Assembly: GCA_009746045.1 (NCBI GenBank)
Contig: RPFO01000079.1
Location: 817,285 to 881,284, forward strand
Direction: 5' to 3'
Length of the DNA stretch: 64,000 bases
DNA from: Mesostigma viride
Taxonomy: Eukaryota; Streptophyta; Mesostigmatophyceae; Mesostigmatales; Mesostigmataceae
Shown: one piece after another, positions 37,352-46,077 of the stretch
Numbering within the stretch: the stretch's first letter is position 1
How the letters are laid out: the number at the start of each line of letters is the position of its first letter
The notes under the pieces: model-generated
The model's database searches: none
Seen by the model: the letters and a program-made list of their open reading frames with translations, nothing else
Told to the model about the DNA's origin: nothing
Translations under genes and position numbers: made by a program

Positions 37352-37633
37352 TTATTCGTCCTCGCTGATCTTGATCGACAGTCGCATCCGCTTCCCGGAT
37401 TCTAGCGAAACATATTGCGTCATCTTCTGCACCTTCTTCCGTCGTTCCTTGACAGGAGATTCGGCCCGTCTGACGGGGACGACGGTCTCGTAGTCCTCAT
37501 CCGTATCCGTCTCGTCGTCCGCCGGCTTCTCGAAGATGAGATCGCCGTTTCGGTTCATGGACACGGCCCAACCTTTGTTGACGCCAGCAAGGACGATGTC
37601 AGCGATGTCGTCATTTTCAAGAGAGTTAGACAT
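37352..37633 (-). CDS. Small acidic-then-basic protein, unknown function
   Basis: 93 aa from the ATG at 37633; the longer open frame runs into the divergent neighbour. MSNSLENDDIADIVLAGVN begins a short helix-strand domain. An acidic stretch (DDETDTDEDYE) and a Lys/Arg-rich C-terminus follow. No family recognised. Confidence 0.5.
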   Translation of the reverse strand: MSNSLENDDIADIVLAGVNKGWAVSMNRNGDLIFEKPADDETDTDEDYETVVPVRRAESPVKERRKKVQKMTQYVSLESGKRMRLSIKISEDE

Positions 37634-37717
37634 TGGTCGAAACTTGTGTAATGTTCCGTTCGTCAAAAAATACGCGTTTCTAGACGAACATAAATCTTGA
37701 TACGTGTATACCGCTAC

Positions 37718-37975
37718 ATGAGTTCCACGGTCCTGAAATCCAAAGTCGTGGACGCCAACGTCGTCCACGTGCAAAAGTTCATCCGGTTCGAAGCTTCCGG
37801 AGACACGCTGAGTCGGATCAACCCGTTCGATATAGGGACGCACAGGATCTACTCTACCACGCACGACGGACAACGTGTCATTTTCTTCCTGGAGAGAGGC
37901 GGTCCGAACCCCATCACGTCCGACTCGGACCCGACGTTCGTAGGATACACGTACCTCGGTTCCATGGCCGCGTAA
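37718..37975 (+). CDS. Small beta-rich protein, unknown function
   Basis: 85 aa from the ATG at 37718. The strands SKVVDANVVHVQKFIRF, THRIYSTTHDGQRVIFFLE and FVGYTYLG suggest a compact beta fold. It is divergent from the gene at 37352-37633 with an 84-base shared spacer, and 51 bases upstream of PCNA. Confidence 0.5.
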   Translation: MSSTVLKSKVVDANVVHVQKFIRFEASGDTLSRINPFDIGTHRIYSTTHDGQRVIFFLERGGPNPITSDSDPTFVGYTYLGSMAA

Positions 37976-38026
37976 TATCGTTCGTCCCTGTCGCGGTAAA
38001 TCATTTCCAAGCGCGTTTCAGCGACC

Positions 38027-38833
38027 ATGGAGTTCCGAACCGTGCAAGGGTCCTCTGTAAAGATGCTCGTGGAGGTCCTAAAGGAACTCACGAACGACGT
38101 GAACGTTTTTTTCGACAAGAGCGGTGTTCGCATCGTATCGTTCGATCTGTCCCACGTGGCCCTCTTCCACGCTTTCATGGAGGCAGATAAGATCGAGGAG
38201 TACCGCTGCAACAAACAGTACACGGTCGGCATCAGTCTCGTAAACTTCTTCAAACTCATCAAGAACGTGTCGGTGAACGACGAGTTGGAGCTGAGGTTGA
38301 AGGAAGAGAACCTCGACGTCATGGAGATCACCATCCTGAACCGTGCCAAGAACACGAGATGGTTCTATGAGATGAAACTGATGGACATCGACGAAGATCT
38401 CATCGAGATACCCGAGAAGGACTACATGACCTGCATCACGATGGTCAGCTCCGAGTTCCAGAAGATATGCCGCGACCTGTCCATCATATCGGACAAAGTG
38501 CGACTGCGGTGCCGCGGCGGAGAAATCACGCTCAGCTGCACGGGGGACATCGGAAACTGCCAGCTAGACATCGGGAAAGAACACCCGGAAGTGACCGTGA
38601 ATATCGCGGGGGACAAGGAGATCAACGAGGTCTTTTCGGTCCGATACATGTGCACATTCTCAAAGGCGTCGGGACTTTGCAACAGCGTAGACATCTTTAT
38701 TATGCCAGAATATCCCATGATTGTAAAATACAAGATAGGAGACCTAGGAACGCTCATGTTCGCTCTTGCGCCTCAAGTGGCCGACAGTGCAGACGATGAC
38801 AACGGGCCTATGGATGAGAGTTCGGGGGAATGA
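38027..38833 (+). CDS. PCNA: PCNA-like sliding clamp
   Basis: 268 aa, the normal length for a two-domain clamp. The N-terminus TVQGSSVKMLVEVLKELTNDVNVFFDKSGVRIVSFD and DLSHVALFHAFMEADKIEEYRC, then SLVNFFKLIKNVS, the interdomain region and YMCTFSKASGLCNSVDIFIMPEYPMIVKYKIGDLGTLMFALAP, all follow the PCNA pattern. The trimeric ring tethers DNA polymerase and repair enzymes; in this phylum it also supports late transcription. The last 26 bases overlap the convergent VLTF3 gene. Confidence 0.93.
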   Translation: MEFRTVQGSSVKMLVEVLKELTNDVNVFFDKSGVRIVSFDLSHVALFHAFMEADKIEEYRCNKQYTVGISLVNFFKLIKNVSVNDELELRLKEENLDVMEITILNRAKNTRWFYEMKLMDIDEDLIEIPEKDYMTCITMVSSEFQKICRDLSIISDKVRLRCRGGEITLSCTGDIGNCQLDIGKEHPEVTVNIAGDKEINEVFSVRYMCTFSKASGLCNSVDIFIMPEYPMIVKYKIGDLGTLMFALAPQVADSADDDNGPMDESSGE

Positions 38834-39929
38834 ACGTGGAAGGGATGAACTGCCAGTTGAGCTTGGCGCAGATCCCCTTCCACATCATGTCCTGGCCCCA
38901 CAACTTCTCGCGGCTTTTCAGAAGCGGGAAGTGCTCGATGAACTCGTCGTACCCTAGCAGCTGACACATCTTATGAATGGTATATGAATAATTCAAAAAG
39001 TTGCGCCTGTTCTTGGGACACACGTCCTCAAACGGTTTCTGAATCATGCGGAACATGTTTCTCAGTCTCTCCTCCTGATCCATGGTCATGGTAGGAGGCG
39101 GCGATCCTTGCAAAATGTGCGTGATTTGGACCGAGTGCTCGAAGAATTTCGAAAGCCGCAGCTTTCTCAACACTTTGCGAACTTTCTTCGCGGTAACATC
39201 CGACTTGTTCACCACTCTCGCCTTCTTAAAGTCCTGTCGCACGGCCTCGATGACCTCGTCGGGGATGGTAGACTTCTCGCGAGCGTGGAATTGCGCGATG
39301 CACTCGTTGAAGTGGTTGATCCGTTTGTAGCAGTAGTCCGCGTTGTCGACAGGGGTTCCGTACGGACACGCGTCGATCCCGTCGTTGTGAGCAGGTTTCG
39401 TATCGCCGCACTTGCTGCAGATCATGTCCCCGTGCGACTGGTCCTCCACCATGTTCGTGTCGCATTTCGAGCAAAACCCGTACGCTACCGTCTCTCCGTG
39501 CACCGGCCTGTTAAACTCGACGATCTTAGTCGGGAGATAACGAAATCGGCTTATCAGAAGCATGAATTCGTCGTACGGCTGCCCTCTCGACACCGTATCG
39601 TGACCCGGCTCAGCCTTCGCCGGCTTCACTCTTTGCTCGGACAGAAACCCTCGTTTGCGAGCCTCCTCGACCGTGATCGTGGATTCTTTCCCTGGCTCCG
39701 TGATCGTCACCCATCCATCGGGCAAGAAAGCGACATTCGCCCTCCCTGTAGGCTTCCATGCCGTCGCAGGCCGTCGCGCGTCTTGCTTTCCGACAGCCGC
39801 CAGGTAGCGAGAGTACAGAGGGAGGACCTCGAGCATGAACTCCATCCGTTCCATCTCCCTGTCCCCGTTCTGGGCGTCGAACCAGTCGATGCACTCCTTC
39901 AGTTTCGCTTCCACCGTCGTCTTCTCCAT
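38808..39929 (-). CDS. VLTF3: Viral late transcription factor 3 (VLTF3-like)
   Basis: 373 aa. The central zinc ribbon (C153-x2-C156 ... C171-x2-C174, around CSKC..NMVEDQSHGDMICSKCG), followed by YCYKRINHFNECIAQF and the helical C-terminal half with LRLSKFFEHSVQITHILQG and KMCQLLGYDEF, fit the VLTF3 family. This is a core Nucleocytoviricota gene that recruits transcription to late promoters. It is intact, of normal length and convergent with PCNA. Confidence 0.9.
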   Translation of the reverse strand: MEKTTVEAKLKECIDWFDAQNGDREMERMEFMLEVLPLYSRYLAAVGKQDARRPATAWKPTGRANVAFLPDGWVTITEPGKESTITVEEARKRGFLSEQRVKPAKAEPGHDTVSRGQPYDEFMLLISRFRYLPTKIVEFNRPVHGETVAYGFCSKCDTNMVEDQSHGDMICSKCGDTKPAHNDGIDACPYGTPVDNADYCYKRINHFNECIAQFHAREKSTIPDEVIEAVRQDFKKARVVNKSDVTAKKVRKVLRKLRLSKFFEHSVQITHILQGSPPPTMTMDQEERLRNMFRMIQKPFEDVCPKNRRNFLNYSYTIHKMCQLLGYDEFIEHFPLLKSREKLWGQDMMWKGICAKLNWQFIPSTFIPPNSHP

Positions 39930-40018
39930 GTCCGTACTCCCGATATTTTTTCAGGGGTCGAGCGCGTTCAACGAGGGAATAATTTTGTGGGCGGTGTAAG
40001 TGTACTCGATCTTCCACA

Positions 40019-40417
40019 ATGGCCTCTACTAACGAACTCCCTGCCGCTCCCTCCTCCGAGACGGTCGTCGCCGAAACCAAGGCGGCAGAGCCGAAGCGCA
40101 AACGTGCTAAGAGGGAGCCGAAGGCCGAGGAGCCCCCCGCGGCTCCCACCGAGACACCAGCGACCGACTCGGGATCCGACGAGTCGGAAACGAAGAAGAC
40201 GAAGAAGGCGCCCTATATGAGCACTTCCATCCCGAACATGTCTGTCGGCGACGTCCGAAAATGCTTGAACGAGATTCGTCGCGCTGGGTCAGGAATCGAG
40301 GCCAGCTATAAACTCGCGAACGGGTGGACAGCAGGAGACTTTGCGCTCAAATATTTGATCGGGAACTACACGCCTTCTTCCAAGGAAAAGGCGGCCGTGG
40401 AAGTCTCCGCCGCCTAA
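40019..40417 (+). CDS. Small basic protein with disordered N-terminal half
   Basis: 132 aa. The first ~65 residues are Lys/Pro/Glu/Ala-rich with nuclear-targeting-like PKRKRAKR and KKTKK. The second half has a short folded region (MSVGDVRKCLNEIRRAGSGIEASYKLANGW). It may be a DNA-binding virion protein (inference). It is divergent from VLTF3 across 89 bases. Confidence 0.5.
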   Translation: MASTNELPAAPSSETVVAETKAAEPKRKRAKREPKAEEPPAAPTETPATDSGSDESETKKTKKAPYMSTSIPNMSVGDVRKCLNEIRRAGSGIEASYKLANGWTAGDFALKYLIGNYTPSSKEKAAVEVSAA

Positions 40418-40439
40418 AATAATGAAGGATGTATTATAA

Positions 40440-40958
40440 ATGGCCTTCCGACGCGAAATCTCTGGTGCGCAGGGGTCGAAGCTAACACCTCTAGCAGGGG
40501 AGAACATCGTCATCAAGCGCCCCAGTCTGGGCACGAAGCTGTTTATGTATCAGCGGTACACCGAGAAACCGTTAACCGTCCCCGTGGAGCGACACGATTT
40601 TTACCCGTGGCATTACAGTCTCGCGAAGATCACGAACTACGGATTCTTCCTGGCGATATCCGCGGCGTGTCTAGTTGGCCACGGAGTCGTATGGACGGAC
40701 TACCATGCAACGTGGCAAGGCGTTCAGGCCTTTATCGGCGCGGCGTTCATCGCATGGACGTGGAAATACTACCGAATCTACGCTCACAACTACTCGTATG
40801 AGATCACGCCTCACGGGACATTGACAGGGGTCCTAGCGTACGGAGCGATGACTCTGGCCCTCATGCTAGTCCATCATTTCGTGTTCGCCAAGAAAAAGAA
40901 AAAGAGCGTGTCTTTCAAAGCCCAAGAACCGGTCGAAAGGGTCGTTAACCATCAATAA
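40440..40958 (+). CDS. Multi-pass membrane protein
   Basis: 172 aa with three hydrophobic segments (YGFFLAISAACLVGHGVVW; VQAFIGAAFIAWTWKYY; GVLAYGAMTLALMLVHHFVF), then a basic stretch KKKKKS. Likely a virion inner-membrane protein; family not recognised. A GTATTATAA box directly precedes the ATG. Confidence 0.6.
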   Translation: MAFRREISGAQGSKLTPLAGENIVIKRPSLGTKLFMYQRYTEKPLTVPVERHDFYPWHYSLAKITNYGFFLAISAACLVGHGVVWTDYHATWQGVQAFIGAAFIAWTWKYYRIYAHNYSYEITPHGTLTGVLAYGAMTLALMLVHHFVFAKKKKKSVSFKAQEPVERVVNHQ

Positions 40959-40970
40959 TAATAAATGAAT

Positions 40971-41534
40971 TCATTTTAAACACACGTTCAAGTACGGAAT
41001 GAACAATTTCTCGTCCTCAATAGGGTAGTGCGTCGTTATGACGACCTTGTCGTCCACAATATCGACCATCCGCAGGACCAAGCCGGCGAGAGCTGACCAT
41101 TGAATCAACTTTCGAAATTTCAGGCTTTTGACGAAGATGTCTTGTTCGAGCGACTCGGCGTCTTGTTCGCTGAAATAGCTTTCCTCGACACGGTCGGAGA
41201 TAAACTTGTCTACAGAGTCGTCATCCAGGCACCACTTCCCGCTCTCTCCCATAGCGTGGTCGCGTATCACCAACTTCTCCATGGAAGTCGCGAGCCGTTC
41301 GTCGTTGAAGCCAAGGATGTGGGTCATCGGACGCATGATGTGCGTCTTTCGGTCCTTTTCCATGTCGCAGATGCCCAGCACGGACTGATGCGGCCTCTCG
41401 CGACCGACGATGAACACGTCACGATCCCACGGGCTCTTACTGGGAACGTTAGAGGCTCGAACAGATACATTGTCACGCGACGCGGACGTTTGAAATTTCA
41501 AAGGGAGGCAGAAACTTCGAGATATCGAAACCAT
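40971..41534 (-). CDS. Protein of unknown function
   Basis: 187 aa from the ATG at 41534. Mixed alpha/beta, no membrane segment; DVFIVGRERPHQSVLGICDM and THILGFNDERLATSMEKLVI are the most ordered stretches. Many acidic residues in the C-terminal half. Convergent with the membrane protein (12-base gap). Confidence 0.5.
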   Translation of the reverse strand: MVSISRSFCLPLKFQTSASRDNVSVRASNVPSKSPWDRDVFIVGRERPHQSVLGICDMEKDRKTHIMRPMTHILGFNDERLATSMEKLVIRDHAMGESGKWCLDDDSVDKFISDRVEESYFSEQDAESLEQDIFVKSLKFRKLIQWSALAGLVLRMVDIVDDKVVITTHYPIEDEKLFIPYLNVCLK

Positions 41535-41589
41535 CAATATACCCTACACATCACAAAAAAAGTGCGCTCGTTTAATCCGGCATGGAGCA

Positions 41590-42768
41590 CTAGGAAACGC
41601 CCATCCCGATTCCGCTCGTCTCCATGTCACTCTCCGTCGCCAATTCTCCGTCCATGTCAGACTGGGAGTCCACGTTTCCGCGCGTGTAAAGCCTGGCGGA
41701 TCGCATCCCCTCCTCCAGCCGCTTCACGTCCTCGATGTCTCTCCTCCCCCTCCGCCTTCCGCACAGTTGTCGATATCCGAACCCGGTGGCTACTGCGCTC
41801 CACCGCTCCTCCACGCTGGCGAGGATTTCCTCCATGTCGTTCGACCCCCACGAATGGTCGTTGGCGGCGCGGAACACGTTTCGAACGTACGAGTGCATGT
41901 CTCTCACGACAGACGTGTACGCGTACCGCACGGGTTCGTCTGGCCGCAGGTTGGTCTGAACAGCTCGAAACGCGTCTTTGGTCATCCCGGTAACGACGAG
42001 ATGGGATCGGTCGTCTACTTCGCGCGCCCACTCTAGGTCGAAAATCCGAGTCTCTGGAACACGGTGGACAGGATCCAACACGGTCTTGAAAGCCTCCAAC
42101 ACGCAATCGAAGATGTCAGAGTACGAGTTCTTCGAGGAATGCATCCGTAAAAAAATCCCTGTCGCTTCGTAACAGATCTGTAGAAACTCCCATCCAGGAC
42201 TGCACGTCCCGATGATCTTTCCCGCGTCGTCGATCCGCGCAAGACGCTTCAGCTGCCGAACGAACTCTTTCTGAGCTTGGTCGGGGACATTCACCCTTTT
42301 CATCATCCTCTTGAACATCCTCTCGCTGGCGATGAAATGAAACGGCCAGCCTTCCACGTGCTCTATATCCTCTGACGTGACGACGCCGTCAGGAAGAGGC
42401 GTTATCAGCAGGTCCGAATACGTTCCGGAGTCAGGGCGTCCGGATCCAGGTATCTCGAACACGGCAGAGACGATGGCGTGAGATGCTCGAAGCGTTTCAA
42501 CTACTTTACGAGCGCATTCGATGCGTCTCTGTGCCCACGAAATCCTCGACAACGCGCGGAGGATGCACGTCATGGTGATGGCGTCTGCGAGGACATCCGT
42601 CCGTCCGCAAGGTCTCGTGTGCTTGATGCAATTCTTAAAAAGCTTAGACTGCTCTTCCATCACGTCCGCGACTCGCTGGACGCCGAGACCCACGCGAAGA
42701 ACGTCGCAGACGCTGATGTGCGTGCCATCGACGACATAGACTTGCGATTCCCACGTCTGTGGCTCCAT
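41590..42768 (-). CDS. Helical protein of unknown function, weakly cyclin/TFIIB-like
   Basis: 392 aa from the ATG at 42768 (nine extra upstream codons start with GTG). Residues 20-90 contain a helical stretch (LGVQRVADVMEEQSKLF ... VLADAITMTCILRALSRI) that recalls cyclin folds of TFIIB-type factors, but there is no zinc ribbon, so this is only a hint. The C-terminus is Arg-rich then acidic. It is divergent from the gene at 42937. Confidence 0.45.
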   Translation of the reverse strand: MEPQTWESQVYVVDGTHISVCDVLRVGLGVQRVADVMEEQSKLFKNCIKHTRPCGRTDVLADAITMTCILRALSRISWAQRRIECARKVVETLRASHAIVSAVFEIPGSGRPDSGTYSDLLITPLPDGVVTSEDIEHVEGWPFHFIASERMFKRMMKRVNVPDQAQKEFVRQLKRLARIDDAGKIIGTCSPGWEFLQICYEATGIFLRMHSSKNSYSDIFDCVLEAFKTVLDPVHRVPETRIFDLEWAREVDDRSHLVVTGMTKDAFRAVQTNLRPDEPVRYAYTSVVRDMHSYVRNVFRAANDHSWGSNDMEEILASVEERWSAVATGFGYRQLCGRRRGRRDIEDVKRLEEGMRSARLYTRGNVDSQSDMDGELATESDMETSGIGMGVS

Positions 42769-42936
42769 GGCTGCGAATGCATCGGTCGTTTGCACGCTCT
42801 CGAAGTTCTTTTATCACTTGTTGTCGCGCCGCGCCAGATGGACGCCTAGAAGGTTCGATGTAAGATGACGTCATCGTGCGTTTCGAGATTCGACATAAAG
42901 AGTCCGTGTTTGTGGGATCTCTCACAGACCGGTGCG

Positions 42937-43779
42937 ATGGCGGAAGTCCACTGCCTCCTCCGCCACAGTTTTTCTGTAGGGGCGGGGATCGAGTGCTACT
43001 CGTTCAAACCCCATGTCCCAGTGATTGGAGATAACACGGTCCGCGTCATGTTCCCGCACGTTCTCGTCAATGGCGTCGACGCCGTGCGAGCGATCACGGG
43101 GAGAGAGGCAGCGGGGCGATTCTCGAAATGGGCGAGCATACCGCATATAAAGAACCTCGCCATGTCCATTCAAAAGATCACTACAACGCCATCGATCGTC
43201 ATGGACAAGGACGAATCCGGTTGGATCACCCCCGCCCTTTTATGGTCTCTAGTCGGGTTCGTTCTCCCCGAGTTCACGGCTGGACGAGAGATGGAATTGG
43301 CATCCTACGGCAACGCGGACCCGTTCTCCCTGGTGGCCGAAATGCGCGTGTACATGCGCCAAATGGAGCAGACGCACGACAACGTCTTGAAGAACGTCAT
43401 GGAAACGGAGAAGAGGTACATCTCCATGATGGAGTCCATCCGCACGAACCTGCCCGTCTCGAACACTCAGTCGGAGGAAGTGCAGAAAGTCGTGTCTGCG
43501 CACGCGGACTTGTTCGCTACAGAAATCAAAGCGAGAAGAAGCGAGTTGGACTTCAAGTTGTGCATCGACGCGTGCGTCATGGCCGACAAGATCATGCAAC
43601 ACATGAAGAAGACAGGGATCGCGAACGTCACAGAGGAGATGCAGGAGAAAGTGGGAAACGCGCTCAAGGACATGCTCATGTCCTCGTTAGAGAGGACCCC
43701 GTCAGAACATTGGAAGTATGACAGTTCGTTCCGCCTGGATTTCCCGCTGGATCTCACAAACATGGGATTTGATGTTTAG
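42937..43779 (+). CDS. Protein with possible KilA/AntA-like N-terminus and coiled-coil middle
   Basis: 280 aa from the ATG at 42937; an ATG at 42865 would add 24 residues. The stretch VNGVDAVRAITGREAAGRFSKW (about 45-70) loosely resembles viral antirepressor (AntA/KilA-N) folds. The middle (about 145-200) is a long charged helix. Function unknown; the domain call is tentative. Confidence 0.45.
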   Translation: MAEVHCLLRHSFSVGAGIECYSFKPHVPVIGDNTVRVMFPHVLVNGVDAVRAITGREAAGRFSKWASIPHIKNLAMSIQKITTTPSIVMDKDESGWITPALLWSLVGFVLPEFTAGREMELASYGNADPFSLVAEMRVYMRQMEQTHDNVLKNVMETEKRYISMMESIRTNLPVSNTQSEEVQKVVSAHADLFATEIKARRSELDFKLCIDACVMADKIMQHMKKTGIANVTEEMQEKVGNALKDMLMSSLERTPSEHWKYDSSFRLDFPLDLTNMGFDV

Positions 43780-43817
43780 AAAGCTTACAAGTTTTTATTG
43801 AAATATTAAATAAAACA

Positions 43818-44681
43818 TCAAAGTTTCATCAAGTTCCTGGACCTCATGACCATCCTAGGATCGTACTCGTAGGAAGGAGGGACAGGAACTTGGTCCAGCG
43901 TCCTCAGTAGCTCTGGAGTGCCCAGAACATTCATGACAACGTCTAACTCGTGTTTGGCCAGAGGCAAACGGCGCATGGCCAGATTGGATTCCTTGCACAA
44001 CAAGGGGAACGATTCTCTCGCGCGGTGATCACACTCGTAGTTCTTGAACGCCTCGTTGTACCTCGACCAGACGCTCTCAAGTCTCTGAATTTCAAAACGG
44101 AGAGCGGTCTCGCGCCTCATCATTTCGCGGACGATCCCCAACTCGCCGCCGACAAGAGCGTCCGTGGACACCTCCTCCACGACCAAGCGGCAGGAAACCC
44201 CTTTTGTCTTACACCACTCGTTGACGAGAGCGCATCGCTTTTCGGCGGCCGAGGGGTGACACGGTATCGCCCGAGCCATGTTCAAAAGAACTTCGTGAGA
44301 AGCGTACGTCTGCGCTCCGATTTTCAGGACCGTACCTCCCGCCTTCTTTACCGCCTCCACGAGAGATGGAGAGACGCCGGGATTCCATCGCTCCGTCAGG
44401 AACCGCATAAAGTTCAAGAGGTGGAACACGCGACCACACGAACTCGTCTTCTCGTCGATGAACGGCTTGATTTGACCCGTGCTCTCCGCCGTCAATCTGC
44501 GCAGGAGGTGAACGGGGTCTGTCTCTACGTCTTCGGCTGCCGGAAGCGGCAGTCTCCCATCGAATTGCTGTTGAGAAAGACTTTTCCCCTTCGCCACCAA
44601 CTCCTTCAACGACGGATCGTCGACACACGAAATCGCCAGGTCCATCTTCGTCCTCGACCTCCTTCGTCCTCTCCTCTGCAT
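43818..44681 (-). CDS. Helical protein of unknown function
   Basis: 287 aa beginning MQRRGRRRSRTKMDL, a basic N-terminal patch. It is mostly helical, with a Cys/His-containing middle (HPSAAEKRCALVNEWCKTKGVSCR) and RRETALRFEIQRLESVWSRYNEAF as a probable coiled coil. No known motif. Convergent with the gene at 42937 and divergent from the J-domain gene. Confidence 0.5.
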   Translation of the reverse strand: MQRRGRRRSRTKMDLAISCVDDPSLKELVAKGKSLSQQQFDGRLPLPAAEDVETDPVHLLRRLTAESTGQIKPFIDEKTSSCGRVFHLLNFMRFLTERWNPGVSPSLVEAVKKAGGTVLKIGAQTYASHEVLLNMARAIPCHPSAAEKRCALVNEWCKTKGVSCRLVVEEVSTDALVGGELGIVREMMRRETALRFEIQRLESVWSRYNEAFKNYECDHRARESFPLLCKESNLAMRRLPLAKHELDVVMNVLGTPELLRTLDQVPVPPSYEYDPRMVMRSRNLMKL

Positions 44682-44784
44682 TTATCTGTGTCTGACGGGC
44701 CGAGTCAGCCCGCGAAGGTTCTAGACGGTTACGAAACCGAGATCATAAAGAAAGCGTCGTGCGCCGGGTCCGAGACGTGCGGCG

Positions 44785-45381
44785 ATGGGGAACACGAGCT
44801 CGGCGGATCGTGACCGAGTTATGCGGAGATGCATCGCCTTGCCCGCCAGCCAACAAGAAGAACTAGCGTCCGCGCTGATCGAGGGCGTCGTTGCGACCAC
44901 TCCCAATTGCGTGGACGAGTTCTTGACACGAAACGTCGACTCTCGCGTTTCCGCATCCGCGCGAACGAGACACATCAACTTTCGGAGGCTGTGTCTAGCG
45001 GTACACCCAGACAAGAACAAAGGGTGCGAAGACGTAGCCTCCGCTGTCTTCGAAGTGATCCATCGTTCTTTCAAACACGTCAAACCGCTATCGTCCATCC
45101 GGAAGCAGCATGACACGTTTACGGAAATGGAAGCAGAGCTTACAAACGCGTCCACTCCGTCCATGGCCAAACGAGTGCTTACAAAACTCGTGAAGAGACG
45201 GGAAACCGAATCGGGGGATCTACGCACGGTATATCAGTCCCGATCCGGGCGTGAACAGATGGTGATTTGGGCGAGCGTACGAGCTATTGTAGCGAATGTA
45301 CGACAACCAGGAGGAGACATGGAACGCGAGATTCGCGACATGGAGCGGAGAGAATGGGACGCAACCGCTTATTTTCGATGA
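44785..45381 (+). CDS. J-domain-like co-chaperone with N-myristoylation signal
   Basis: 198 aa. MGNTSSADR fits an N-myristoylation site (Gly2, Ser6), suggesting membrane targeting. NFRRLCLAVHPDKNKG (HPD at 74-76), followed by a helix with AVFEVIHRSFKHV, matches helices II-III of a DnaJ J-domain, the part that stimulates Hsp70. The N-terminal helix I is less clear. It may recruit host Hsp70 to a membrane-associated viral structure (inference). The stop overlaps the next ATG (ATGA). Confidence 0.6.
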   Translation: MGNTSSADRDRVMRRCIALPASQQEELASALIEGVVATTPNCVDEFLTRNVDSRVSASARTRHINFRRLCLAVHPDKNKGCEDVASAVFEVIHRSFKHVKPLSSIRKQHDTFTEMEAELTNASTPSMAKRVLTKLVKRRETESGDLRTVYQSRSGREQMVIWASVRAIVANVRQPGGDMEREIRDMERREWDATAYFR

Positions 45382-45644
45382 CAGTTTTATACGTCTCCAT
45401 GGTCGCCACGATTCGGTGCTGTGCTATGACACGCGCCGGATTGCGCTGTAAACGCGTCACTTCCAAGTCCAAGTGCTCTACTCACCTTCGCAAGATGAAA
45501 TCGTCCACTCGCGCCAGACGTCAGCCGCGTGCCACCCGTAACGAGAAAACTACCATCGTCATGCCCTATCGTCCCCTGTACGTCGTGGACCCCTATTACC
45601 ACCAGTTAGCCTCTAGTCGTGGACATAGGCTAAGTACCAGATAG
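45378..45644 (+). CDS. Small Cys-rich protein of the CCAMT..G..C..H type
   Basis: 88 aa from the ATG at 45378, overlapping the J-domain gene's stop. IRCCAMTRAGLRCKRVTSKSKCSTHL (shown here as C15-x8-C24-x8-C33-x2-H36) matches a short zinc-binding motif common in giant viruses (DUF5763-like, recalled). The C-terminal half is basic. It is the last gene with viral character; its stop codon lies within a perfect inverted repeat at 45637-45659. Confidence 0.6.
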   Translation: MTVLYVSMVATIRCCAMTRAGLRCKRVTSKSKCSTHLRKMKSSTRARRQPRATRNEKTTIVMPYRPLYVVDPYYHQLASSRGHRLSTR

Positions 45645-45659
45645 CAATGTGCTATCTGG
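45637..45659. repeat. Perfect hairpin at the viral/host-like boundary
   Basis: CCAGATAGCA and TGCTATCTGG (10 bp) flank a 3-base loop, spanning the stop codon of the last viral gene. It could be a transcript end, an integration scar or chance. Confidence 0.5.
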
Positions 45660-46077
45660 GGTTTCGCACGTGTAGGCTCGGTCAGAAGTCCCGGCTATAT
45701 GTGATTCGGCAGGCTAGACTATTCGATAGCCGAGTCCTGGTGACGGACGCCAGTACCCAAGTAGGATTGGCGGTACGGCGTCGCCAGTACCCACTCGGGA
45801 CTGACATTGAGGTGTCGGATGTTGGACTAAGGTCCTGAGAGTCTAGCAGTGGCGTCGCGCCACTCAGGCTGCACCACAGAGCCCAACGGCCACTGTCGGC
45901 TGCTCCAGACGTGGCAGCCAGGCAGAGCGTTGCTTGTCGACAATGCTAAATGCCCTTGTGCACGTTGGGTGCGGGGCTTGTGATTTATTGTAATAAACAC
46001 ATGCGTTAGGCCATTGAGCATTGAGAGGTCCACTCGTTTATTAACTTGAATTAAAGTCGTTTACCATAGACAAAATC
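45660..46077 (+). other. Non-coding spacer upstream of the Gag-integrase ORF
   Basis: No ORF is supported here. It contains a repeated CGCCAGTACCCA (near 45749 and 45783), a TTGTAATAAA near 45990 and a GC-rich first half. It could be a 5' LTR or leader of the following retroelement, but no primer-binding site is visible before the ATG. Confidence 0.4.

Noticed and set aside
41590..42768. Calling this protein a viral TFIIB
   Set aside because: Only a vague cyclin-like helical stretch; no zinc ribbon.
45660..46077. Calling this spacer the 5' LTR of the Gag-integrase element
   Set aside because: No matching 3' copy and no primer-binding site were visible.
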